The notes under the pieces are model-generated. The model ran no database searches. It had not been told where the DNA came from and worked only from the letters and a program-made list of their open reading frames with translations. This document shows, in pieces, positions 1 through 5,732 of a stretch of DNA of 9,070 nucleotides. Source of the DNA: Thermoleophilia bacterium. GTDB lineage: Bacteria > Actinomycetota > Thermoleophilia > RBG-16-64-13. Numbering within the stretch: position 1 is the first letter of the stretch; the number at the start of each line of letters is the position of its first letter. The DNA is taken from contig JAFGIH010000759.1 in the NCBI GenBank assembly GCA_016929985.1, forward strand, positions 1-9,070. Reading direction: 5' to 3'. A program made the position numbers and the translations under genes.

Positions 1-597
1 ATCGCCGGCCACGTCCTGCCGTTCGATCTGGAGAAGTTGGGAGACCGCGCGGCGCTGCGAGCCAGACTGGGCTACGGCCCGGAGCCGCTGCTGGTGGTCG
101 CGGTGGGCGGCACCGGCGCGGGCTCGGCGCTGCTCGACCTTTGCCTGGAGGCCTTCCCGGCCGCACGTCGTGAGATGCCGGGCCTGCAGATGCTGCTCGT
201 ATGCGGACCGCGGGTAGCGCCGCCGGCTGGAGACCTGCCGCCCGGCGTGGAGACCCGCGGGTACGTGCCCACCCTCCACGAGCACTTCGCGGTGTGTGAC
301 CTGGCGATCGTCCAGGGCGGCAGCACCGCGACTCTGGAGCTGACAGCTCTCCAGCGGCCCTTCCTCTTCTTTCCCTTGCAGGGTCACTGCGAGCAGATGA
401 AGCACGTAGCCGCGCGGCAGAGGCGGCTAGGGGCAGGTGTACAGCTCGACCTCGGCCGCACTACGGCGGCCGCTCTCAGCCGGCAGATAGTCTCAACCAT
501 CGGTGGAGAAGTGCACTACCCTCCGCTCAAGGCCGATGGGGCGCGGGAGATCGCCCGGCTCGTCCTTGAGGCCGCGGGGGAGCGGCCTGCGCCGTAG
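1..597 (+). CDS. MurG/GT28-like glycosyltransferase, C-terminal part (5' end outside window)
   Basis: The reading frame is open from base 1, so the gene starts upstream; 198 residues are visible before TAG. They match the C-terminal, nucleotide-sugar-binding half of GT-B glycosyltransferases. A glycine-rich GGTGAGS loop follows a hydrophobic strand (visible residues 30-42). GVETRGYVPTLHEHFAVCD (about 82-100) resembles the 'G-(Y/F)-x-x-x-(M/L)-x-x-x-x-x-x-A-D' stretch of MurG/UGT proteins. IVQGGSTATLELTALQRP (103-120) then PLQGHCEQ (125-132) correspond to the donor-binding GG-S/T-x-x-E...P...EQ signature. It should transfer a sugar from a UDP- or dTDP-sugar, probably at or near the membrane as MurG-type enzymes do; acceptor and donor cannot be read from this half. 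An internal TTG at base 37 could be taken as a start, but it would leave out a complete N-terminal domain, so the 5'-truncated reading is preferred. The gene converges on the radical SAM gene with only 16 bases between stops. Confidence 0.77.
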   Translation: MAGHVLPFDLEKLGDRAALRARLGYGPEPLLVVAVGGTGAGSALLDLCLEAFPAARREMPGLQMLLVCGPRVAPPAGDLPPGVETRGYVPTLHEHFAVCDLAIVQGGSTATLELTALQRPFLFFPLQGHCEQMKHVAARQRRLGAGVQLDLGRTTAAALSRQIVSTIGGEVHYPPLKADGAREIARLVLEAAGERPAP

Positions 598-613
598 GGC
601 CGCGCCGCGGCGG

Positions 614-1762
614 CTAGACGTACTTGTCGAGCCCCAGATGCCGGTGCATCTGCAGAAAGCGGCGGGGACCCCGCCGCAGTAGCTCACCCAGGTACGTGAA
701 GCCCTCGTAGGGCAGCGAATACCGCTCCAGCCCCGGCTCGGTGCAGTGGGCGCACTCGGGGGCGCGGCCCACCCGTTTGCGCATCCGCCGCGCCCGAGTC
801 GAGGCCGACAGAGAAGCCAGGGGCTCATGCCCCACATTGCCCACGGATTCCTCGAACAGCGGGCACAGGAAGACGTCGCCGTTGCTCCGGACGAAGAAGT
901 AGTTGAAGCCGCAGGTGCAGGGTCTCTTCGCGCGCCCCGTCCGCAGATAACGGGCGACGCTGTGGCCGTGGTGGGTCCATTGACTGGTGCCGCCCTCGTA
1001 GAAGGCGGCCAGGCGGAGACGCTGCTCGTCGCTGAGTCGTAGAGCCGACTCCCGATCGACATTGAGATAACGGCCTGCGGTCACGATAGCCGGAGAGATG
1101 ATGGTGAAGAGGCCCCTCTCTCGTGCGTGGTCTTCGATCGCCTCTAACAAATGTACATTTGCTGGGAGTACCGTGGTCTTGATGCCGACCACCAGCCCTG
1201 GGTTGCTACTCCGTAGATCCACGAGCCCGGCGATGGTCCTGTCGACGTTCGCCCAAGCGCCCGGATATCGGCGGATCTGGTCGTGAAGCTCCCCCACCGC
1301 GTCGAGCGCGCACACCAGAACGAGTTCGAGACCGCTTTCGCGCGTGACCCTGAGCATCTCCTCCACGGCGCCCAGCACCCGGTCGGTGAGCACGCCATTC
1401 GTGGTGATGGCGATAGAGCGCAGCCGCCTGAGATCAGTCCGCTTCAGCCGGCTGACCTCGGCTACCAGGTCGACCAGGTCGTCGCGGAGGAAGGGCTCGC
1501 CACCGGTGATGTCCAGCTCCCTCAGATCGCCGAGCAGAGGGTCAGAAAGGAGCTTCACCCACTCCGCCAAAGAGAGCTCGGGCTCCGCGTGGGGCACCTT
1601 CCAGATGTTGCACATCACGCACCGGCACACGCACCGGCGGGTCACCTCCAGGCTGACCGCCTGCGGCCTGCCCGGACGTCCGAGCATCCTCTGACAGCGG
1701 TAGCGGAGACCGTTCGCGGCGAGCCGTCCCGCGAGCCTGCCTGCTTCGAACAGCTCATTCAT
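614..1762 (-). CDS. Radical SAM protein with SPASM-like C-terminal cysteine region
   Basis: This 382-residue protein has the radical SAM signature CxxxCxxC at Cys44, Cys48 and Cys51 (an extra Cys46 lies inside it), followed by TGGEP at 86-90, the SAM-binding loop. An ITTNG strand (119-123) and a VCALDAVGELHD stretch (150-161) are typical of the TIM-barrel core. The C-terminal part has PCTCGFNYFFVRSNGDVFLC (281-300), a GNVGHEPL turn (308-315) and CAHC (337-340), the arrangement of SPASM/twitch domains that hold auxiliary Fe-S clusters. Such enzymes cleave SAM to a 5'-deoxyadenosyl radical and modify peptides, proteins or small molecules; the substrate here is unknown. It is the last gene of a minus-strand operon, 21 bases after the 491-residue dehydratase subunit. 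I see no convincing SD before its ATG, so translation may depend on coupling. A run of rare AT-rich codons lies near residue 200-206. No precursor peptide gene was recognised nearby, so a peptide-maturase role is not supported. Confidence 0.9.
   Translation of the reverse strand: MNELFEAGRLAGRLAANGLRYRCQRMLGRPGRPQAVSLEVTRRCVCRCVMCNIWKVPHAEPELSLAEWVKLLSDPLLGDLRELDITGGEPFLRDDLVDLVAEVSRLKRTDLRRLRSIAITTNGVLTDRVLGAVEEMLRVTRESGLELVLVCALDAVGELHDQIRRYPGAWANVDRTIAGLVDLRSSNPGLVVGIKTTVLPANVHLLEAIEDHARERGLFTIISPAIVTAGRYLNVDRESALRLSDEQRLRLAAFYEGGTSQWTHHGHSVARYLRTGRAKRPCTCGFNYFFVRSNGDVFLCPLFEESVGNVGHEPLASLSASTRARRMRKRVGRAPECAHCTEPGLERYSLPYEGFTYLGELLRRGPRRFLQMHRHLGLDKYV
1145..1161. other. Perfect 14-bp palindrome and rare-codon cluster inside the radical SAM gene
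   Basis: Positions 1148-1161 read CAAATGTACATTTG, which is its own reverse complement. The island is AT-rich in an otherwise GC-rich gene. On the coding (minus) strand it spells Ala-Asn-Val-His-Leu-Leu with codons GCA AAT GTA CAT TTG TTA, several of which are uncommon in such genomes, including TTA at 1145-1147. It could be a chance run, a binding site for a protein, or a translational slow spot. Only the palindrome and the codons are directly seen; function is unknown. Confidence 0.5.
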
Positions 1763-1783
1763 GAGACGCGGGTCCGAGACCGC

Positions 1784-3259
1784 TCAGTGCGGCGGGTCCG
1801 CGGCCGCGTCGGCGGCCCCAGTCGCGCCCGCGCCCGTGGCCGCGCGAGCGGCCCCGCCGGCGGCCCCGCCGCCACTCGCCATCATCCCGAGAAACGTCTC
1901 GAGGTTCGCCTTGTATTGCTCGTGGTTGTAGCTGCGCGGGTCGAAGTTGTCCCACTCGAAGGTCAGTACCGGGATTCCGAGCTCCTTCGTGACCACGTTC
2001 TTGATGGTGATGGCGTCGCCCGCCACGTACCGGCAGCCCACGTGATAGTGGTTGACCACCCCGTCGAGATGCAGCCGCCTGCACACGTCCAAGATGATCT
2101 CGATCCTGCCCCCGAGGATCTGCTGCGCCGCGGAGTGCATATGCTGCCCCATCACGTCGTAGGGGTCGTCCGGATCGAGGACCCCGGCTCCGTCGACCCC
2201 CTGGCTGGACGAGAACTCGAAGTCCGCGGCGACGATCGCCAGGCCGGCCTCGTTGGCGTGGTGCTCCCACCGGGGATCGGCATGATGACAGGGTAGAACC
2301 CCCAGCACGCGCGGAGCCCCCTTCGGAGTCGCCCCGACGCCCCTCCTGGTGCGTTCGAGCAGCTCGGAGTGGAGAGTGTCGAGCGCCTCGATCGTGCGGG
2401 CCAGCTCCTCCTCTCGGAACGATATCTCATCGAGCGCATAAAGCAGACTGATGTGCACCGAACGCATAGGGATAGGGTCGCTGTGCCGCATCAACTCCTG
2501 CACCCTGGCCTTGGCCGCCGCATAGGATTTCAACGCGTTCAAGGTCTTCCAGAGCATGGCGTCGGACACGGAGACGCCCAGCTTCTCGGCCACGTTCTCG
2601 CTCAGTCGCCGCAGGCTTTTCGCGTAGTAGCTCGTGGAGCGCTTCGCATAGGGATACTCCCGAAGCTCACGATCCTGCCAGCAATCAAAGTAGTACCCGG
2701 GGATGCCGTACCAGTCCTCGATGAGTCCCACGGTCTTGGAGCTGGTCTCGCAGAGAAACCCGCTGGTGACGGCTAGGACCGGCTTGGGCACCATATCCGC
2801 CGCAAGAAGCCCCAGACCGCACTTGACCATCCCACAGTGCGCAACGCCACCACTGCGTAGCCACAGCCTCTCGGACGCCTCGTACACGGGGACGAGCTTC
2901 CCGAACATAGAGCCCAACACGATCATGAAGGTGTAGTTCGGATTGACCCAGGCCACGTTCTCGAAGTTGGCCATCAGTGCCGAGCCCAGCTGCTGGCACC
3001 CCGGCGCCATGAAGGAGAAGGCCACCTTCACGTCCGGCTGTTCCCTCAAGAGCACGATGTTGGTGAAGTCCCGCAGGATCACGCCCAGGATCTTTCTCAC
3101 GCCGGCCAGTTCGAGGTCGAAGTAGGTGTTGATACGCTCCTTGGCCTGGACGACATCCTCCTCGGTGATGCCGACCATCTCGAAGGCCCGCCCTACGCGG
3201 GCCGACTCCGCCTCCAGCTCCTGGGGCTCGTATCCACACAGTGTCAGCAGCTCACGCAT
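1784..3259 (-). CDS. 2-hydroxyacyl-CoA dehydratase / benzoyl-CoA reductase family subunit (longer, 491 aa)
   Basis: This is a member of the HgdB/BcrC/BadD/FldC superfamily, whose subunits each hold an Fe-S cluster and take low-potential electrons for dehydration of 2-hydroxyacyl-CoA or reduction of aryl-CoA. The family's spaced cysteines appear as Cys147 (VKCGLGLL), Cys170 in the GFLCETSSKTV element (family 'ttgCD...K'), and Cys409 in HVGCRYVAGD. Cys409 is followed by the typical closing block ELGIPVLTFEWDNFDPRSY (426-444). Cys142 and Cys193 are further candidates. The usual terminal TRxEAF is replaced by ANLETF (451-456), whereas the partner subunit keeps it. The protein ends with about 30 Gly/Ala-rich residues that belong to no family domain. 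ATG at 3259 overlaps the end of the preceding gene by 8 bases, indicating translational coupling, and GGGAGGG lies about 8 bases upstream. Together with the 405-residue gene it forms a heterodimer-type pair. Substrate is undetermined: dehydratase and aryl-CoA reductase members cannot be separated by eye. Confidence 0.9.
   Translation of the reverse strand: MRELLTLCGYEPQELEAESARVGRAFEMVGITEEDVVQAKERINTYFDLELAGVRKILGVILRDFTNIVLLREQPDVKVAFSFMAPGCQQLGSALMANFENVAWVNPNYTFMIVLGSMFGKLVPVYEASERLWLRSGGVAHCGMVKCGLGLLAADMVPKPVLAVTSGFLCETSSKTVGLIEDWYGIPGYYFDCWQDRELREYPYAKRSTSYYAKSLRRLSENVAEKLGVSVSDAMLWKTLNALKSYAAAKARVQELMRHSDPIPMRSVHISLLYALDEISFREEELARTIEALDTLHSELLERTRRGVGATPKGAPRVLGVLPCHHADPRWEHHANEAGLAIVAADFEFSSSQGVDGAGVLDPDDPYDVMGQHMHSAAQQILGGRIEIILDVCRRLHLDGVVNHYHVGCRYVAGDAITIKNVVTKELGIPVLTFEWDNFDPRSYNHEQYKANLETFLGMMASGGGAAGGAARAATGAGATGAADAAADPPH
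1787..1879 (-). repeat. Gly/Ala-rich low-complexity C-terminal tail of the 491-aa subunit
   Basis: Residues 461-491 are almost only Gly, Ala, Thr, Asp and Pro (for example SGGGAAGGAARAATGAGATG). The DNA consists of imperfect GGC/GCC-type units. The tail comes directly after the conserved family end (LGMM) and stops at a TGA 21 bases before the radical SAM gene. It is probably a disordered extension created by GC-rich micro-repeat growth; a role as a flexible linker or tether is speculative. Confidence 0.7.
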
Positions 3260-4469
3260 CGGCCGGCCCTCCCTGGACGATCTCGAGAAACGCTTCGAGC
3301 CTGGTACGGATGGCTCCCGACCGCACGTCGTCGTAGTTGGATTCGATCACGAGCATGGGGATGCCCATCTGCCGGAGCCGGTTTTCGAAGAGGAACGCGT
3401 CTTGATCGTAGAACTCACAACACAGGAGCTCGTACCAGATGACTCCCTGCACCTGGAACCACGGGATGATCTTGGACGTGAGGTCGAGCCTGGGGCCGGT
3501 GGACGATCTCATGAACGCCGCTCGCACCCTGTCCACAAGACGCGCCCGAACCAGAGCATCAAGCGGGTCGCTGCCGTCTCCGCCACCTGCGCCGTCCCCA
3601 CCCCCCACGTCGCCCCAGCAGTCGCGCACACCCTCGAAGACGTCTTCTATGACCACGCTCGCGCCGGCGCTCTCGATCATCTCCAGGATGCCGTAGTCGC
3701 CGTAGCCGATGTTAGGCCCGATGACCATGAGCCGGGGCCGCTCGGTGTCGGTGGCCGCCTGGGCCGCCGTGGCCGGGCCGGCGCCCGCCACGGGCTCGTC
3801 CGCCGACCGTTCACGGTAGACGGCCTCCAGCGCCTCAGCCGCGCGGATGGGGTCTGCAAAGAGCGAGACGTGGTTGAGCTTCATGAACTCCAGACCGCTG
3901 ATCGCGGGAGGCGCCGTTCTGCGCAGCATACTGAGGTTGCGGACCGCTCCTCGCAGCCGGTCGTAGACCGCGATGGCCTCGGTGAGGGAGGCGTCGGTGA
4001 TCGTCCTGCCGGTGAGCGACTCCAGCCTCTCCTTGAGATCCTCCAGCCGGCTACGGAAGTACTCCTGCGCGGGACCCTCACTGGGATCGTATGGCACGCC
4101 CAGCTTGAAGACGTCCTGCGATTCGTAGAACTCCCACATGTCGGCGGTCTTGCGCAGGTGCTGGCAGGTGGAGGGCACCACGAGCATGTCGATGGCCGAG
4201 TAGACCGGGTTCGTCTTCAGCAACATCTCGCCCACCTGGGCACGGGCGAAGGGGCAGATGACAGGCGGTAGCAGCGAGAGGGCATGGTCGGCCGTCTGCG
4301 CGCTCCCGGCGAACGCCAAGCACACGGGTAGAGCCCCCGAGGCGTAGATCAACTCCTCCGGCACGTAGGGGCCGGGCAGATAGCCCACCACCTTGACGCC
4401 ATCGTTCCTCGCCCTTTCGATGGCCGCCAGACGCTCGGCCCACAGCGAGTCCATTACGCGGTCGATCAT
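3252..4469 (-). CDS. 2-hydroxyacyl-CoA dehydratase / benzoyl-CoA reductase family subunit (shorter, 405 aa)
   Basis: This is the second subunit of the dehydratase-type pair. The start region has the family's VGYLPGPYVPEELIYASGALPV block (28-49, 'G..p.Ei..AaG..p'). Cluster ligands are well placed: Cys72 (ICPFARAQVG), Cys102 in PSTCQHLRKTADM (the 'TTCDgkkK' element), and Cys350 or Cys351 in ELLCCEFYDQDAF. The closing block GIPMLVIESNYDD...IRTRLEAFLE (369-396) is intact, including the TRLEAF motif. Two low-complexity stretches break up the conserved fold: about residues 223-243 (Ala/Thr/Pro-rich, bases 3741-3803) and 286-301 (GGGD-type, bases 3570-3614). The start ATG at 4469 has GAGG eight bases upstream and lies 16 bases after the cupin stop. 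Family members normally need a separate ATP-driven Fe-S activator; none is in this window. The cytoplasmic pair most likely acts on a CoA thioester, but double-cubane relatives of this superfamily act on other small molecules, so the substrate is open. Confidence 0.9.
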   Translation of the reverse strand: MIDRVMDSLWAERLAAIERARNDGVKVVGYLPGPYVPEELIYASGALPVCLAFAGSAQTADHALSLLPPVICPFARAQVGEMLLKTNPVYSAIDMLVVPSTCQHLRKTADMWEFYESQDVFKLGVPYDPSEGPAQEYFRSRLEDLKERLESLTGRTITDASLTEAIAVYDRLRGAVRNLSMLRRTAPPAISGLEFMKLNHVSLFADPIRAAEALEAVYRERSADEPVAGAGPATAAQAATDTERPRLMVIGPNIGYGDYGILEMIESAGASVVIEDVFEGVRDCWGDVGGGDGAGGGDGSDPLDALVRARLVDRVRAAFMRSSTGPRLDLTSKIIPWFQVQGVIWYELLCCEFYDQDAFLFENRLRQMGIPMLVIESNYDDVRSGAIRTRLEAFLEIVQGGPADA

Positions 4470-4485
4470 GAAGCGTGCCTCGCTT

Positions 4486-4839
4486 TCAGGTAGTGGCCGG
4501 CGGTTCGCCGCGCCCCGGCACGATGCAGATGAACTCGAACGGCTCCGGCCCCGTGTTCTTGAAGTTGTGCATGTCGTTCGGGCCCACGTAGACGTAGTCG
4601 CCCACGGCCACGGGGCTCTCGGTGCCGTCGGCGCCCACCGCCACCCCCCGGCCCGCCTCGATGCGCACCAGGTGCGGGAAGTCGTGGGTGTGATAGGGAG
4701 TGGCGCTCCCCTCAGCCACGCTGAAGCAACGAAGGACGATCTCGTCCGAACCGTCCGCCGGTCCGATGACCACCTGTTTGGTCACACCGGCGTATCCGGA
4801 GGCCGCCGGGGGCACGTCTTCGCGTCGCTTGATCTTCAT
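4486..4839 (-). CDS. Small single-domain cupin protein
   Basis: This 117-residue protein has one cupin beta-barrel. Motif 1 is G44-SATPY-H50-T-H52-DFP-H56 and motif 2 is GDYVYVGPNDMHNFKN (80-95), with His91 as the last metal ligand, followed by the frequent EPFEFICIVP ending. In many relatives His56 is followed by a glutamate ligand; here residue 57 is Leu, so the metal site looks all-histidine (His50, His52, His56, His91). Such small cupins may be metal-dependent isomerases, decarboxylases or dioxygenases, or ligand-binding sensors; which one cannot be told. It is the first gene of the minus-strand operon, with AAGGAGG six bases before ATG, and is 16 bases from the dehydratase subunit, suggesting it acts on the same substrate or product. 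It diverges from the methyltransferase gene at 4937. Confidence 0.87.
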   Translation of the reverse strand: MKIKRREDVPPAASGYAGVTKQVVIGPADGSDEIVLRCFSVAEGSATPYHTHDFPHLVRIEAGRGVAVGADGTESPVAVGDYVYVGPNDMHNFKNTGPEPFEFICIVPGRGEPPATT

Positions 4840-4845
4840 TGTCGC

Positions 4846-4852
4846 CCTCCTT
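4846..4852 (-). promoter_or_regulatory. Strong Shine-Dalgarno site of the cupin gene
   Basis: The minus strand reads AAGGAGG, followed by six bases and ATG at 4839. This near-perfect SD fixes the start of the cupin gene and hence the head of the operon. Confidence 0.8.
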
Positions 4853-4880
4853 GGGTCTCGTCCGCCATCCCGCCTATGCT
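4851..4880 (+). promoter_or_regulatory. Possible promoter for the divergent methyltransferase
   Basis: In the 97-base divergent gap (4840-4936), TTGGGT (4851-4856) and TATGCT (4875-4880) are separated by 18 bases on the plus strand, a weak sigma70-type match. It would give a leader of about 50 bases before ATG 4937. The -35 overlaps the cupin SD region on the other strand, so the two directions could interfere. I found no convincing promoter for the minus-strand operon in this gap and no palindrome like the TetR operator. Confidence 0.25.
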
Positions 4881-4936
4881 ACCGCAGCACGCCTGGGAAC
4901 CGGCGCACATCGGTGATACGCTCTCAGACGATCCAC

Positions 4937-5572
4937 ATGACGCCCGAAGAGACAGCCCGAGAATACGACGCCAGCGCCGAGGAGACCGGATGGTACGGAC
5001 CGGAGGTGGCCTTCGGCCTCGTCTACGAGCACGTGGCGCCAGGCCAGTCGGCGCTCGACCTGGGCATCGGCACCGCCCGGGCGGCGGTGCTCTACCGTAA
5101 GGCGGGGCTCACAGTCTCCGGCCTGGACCTCTCCCAGGAGATGCTGGACGCCTCCCGCACCAAGGGATTTGGCGATCTTACACTGCACGATCTCACCAAA
5201 CCGCCGTACCCATACGACTCCGAGAGCTTCGACCACGTCGTGTGCACGGGGGTACTCCCCTTCTTGGACGACCTCGCACTTGTCTTCGCCGAGACCGCGC
5301 GTCTGCTCAGGCCGGGAGGAACGTTCGCTTTTATGACCCTCGACCGTGCCCCCGATGAGGCAGCCGCCTTCGTTGTGGGGCGGGAGCACACCGGTACCGA
5401 CGAGAGCGTCACGATGCACCGCCACAGCGCCGATCAGGTGGGCGACTACGCAGGCGCAGCCGGACTCACCGTCGTGAGGAGCCTGCCCTTCACCGCGTAC
5501 AAGGATCCTGAGAAGACGCTACCCATGCGGGCCAGGTGTTACGTGGCCGTCAGGCCGGCATCCGGACGCTGA
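4937..5572 (+). CDS. Class I SAM-dependent methyltransferase (211 aa)
   Basis: The methyltransferase fold (Methyltransf_11/25-like) is clear. SAM-binding motif I is ALDLGIGTAR (39-48), the acidic residue ending strand 2 is Asp64 in SGLDLSQEML, the motif after strand 4 is FDHVVCTGVLPFLDD (98-112), and LLRPGGTFAFMTLD (123-136) forms strand 5. The acceptor is unknown; a small molecule is most likely for a protein of this size without extra domains. Motif I has Ile in place of the usual Cys/Gly (DLGIGT), a known variation. ATG 4937 is chosen because the conserved fold begins soon after. There is no good SD, and an in-frame GTG at 4913 is an alternative. The frame stays open further upstream, but that part lies opposite the cupin gene and has no family similarity. 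It is divergent from the cupin-dehydratase-radical SAM operon, so it may belong to the same pathway. Confidence 0.86.
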   Translation: MTPEETAREYDASAEETGWYGPEVAFGLVYEHVAPGQSALDLGIGTARAAVLYRKAGLTVSGLDLSQEMLDASRTKGFGDLTLHDLTKPPYPYDSESFDHVVCTGVLPFLDDLALVFAETARLLRPGGTFAFMTLDRAPDEAAAFVVGREHTGTDESVTMHRHSADQVGDYAGAAGLTVVRSLPFTAYKDPEKTLPMRARCYVAVRPASGR

Positions 5573-5675
5573 CCGCTTCTCGCTCTCTCAAGGCTCTCTG
5601 ATCCCCACCGCGACGCCGGTCGCCCCCCGCCTGGCCGACGATCCAGTTCGATGCCCCATCTTCCATGGAACCTAC

Positions 5676-5703
5676 TTGACTACTGACCAAGAGTCATTAT
5701 ACT
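5676..5703 (+). promoter_or_regulatory. Promoter of the tetR-MFS-methyltransferase operon
   Basis: TTGACT (5676-5681) and TATACT (5698-5703) are separated by 16 bases, close to the sigma70 consensus and in a clearly AT-richer stretch. Transcription would start near 5710, about 23 bases before the tetR ATG. The promoter lies within a pair of palindromic boxes, so a bound repressor would occlude RNA polymerase. The rest of the gap after the upstream methyltransferase (5573-5675) shows only a weak 5-bp hairpin at 5610-5623 without a T run. Confidence 0.7.
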
Positions 5704-5721
5704 AATGACCATCAGTCAGTA
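5681..5721. promoter_or_regulatory. Double palindromic operator, probable TetR autoregulatory site
   Basis: Two 19-bp boxes, TACTGACCAAGAGTCATTA (5681-5699) and TAATGACCATCAGTCAGTA (5703-5721), each fit TA(A/C)TGAC-N5-GTCA(T/G)TA. They are also inverted copies of one another around base 5701, so a nested palindrome results: the inner arms GTCATTA/TAATGAC are 3 bases apart and the outer arms TACTGAC/GTCAGTA are perfect. Box centres (5690 and 5712) are 22 bp apart, about two helical turns, suiting two repressor dimers on the same or nearby faces. Box 1 fills the -35/-10 spacer and box 2 covers the expected transcription start. The TetR-family gene begins 12 bases downstream. Confidence 0.8.
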
Positions 5722-5732
5722 ATGGAGGAGAC

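Noticed and set aside
599..614. GCCGC/GCGGC hairpin between the convergent glycosyltransferase and radical SAM stops
   Set aside because: Only a 5-bp stem in very GC-rich DNA and no T run on either strand; not enough to call a bidirectional terminator.
614..1762. Radical SAM protein as a RiPP peptide maturase
   Set aside because: The SPASM-like region would allow it, but no short precursor peptide gene with an SD was recognised nearby; the adjacent genes point to small-molecule metabolism.
1283..2296. Long plus-strand open frame opposite the radical SAM and 491-aa dehydratase genes
   Set aside because: It is antisense to two genes with clear family motifs, crosses their junction, has Arg/Pro/His-rich composition typical of a GC-rich shadow frame, and shows no recognisable domain.
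3126..4271. Long (381-codon) plus-strand open frame opposite the dehydratase subunits
   Set aside because: It is a shadow of the conserved minus-strand genes with composition typical of GC-rich antisense frames; no SD or domain is seen.
1784..4469. Assignment of the pair specifically as benzoyl-CoA reductase or 2-hydroxyglutaryl-CoA dehydratase
   Set aside because: Cluster cysteines and fold are family-wide; no substrate-specific context such as a CoA ligase, activator or ring-cleavage genes is present, so a specific gene symbol would be a guess.
4700..4936. Possible upstream extension of the 211-aa methyltransferase
   Set aside because: The frame is open but lies opposite the cupin gene, and its sequence does not resemble a methyltransferase N-terminus; ATG 4937 (or GTG 4913) fits better.
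5610..5623. GCGAC-GCCG-GTCGC hairpin after the first methyltransferase
   Set aside because: A 5-bp stem followed by C-rich rather than T-rich sequence; too weak for a terminator call.
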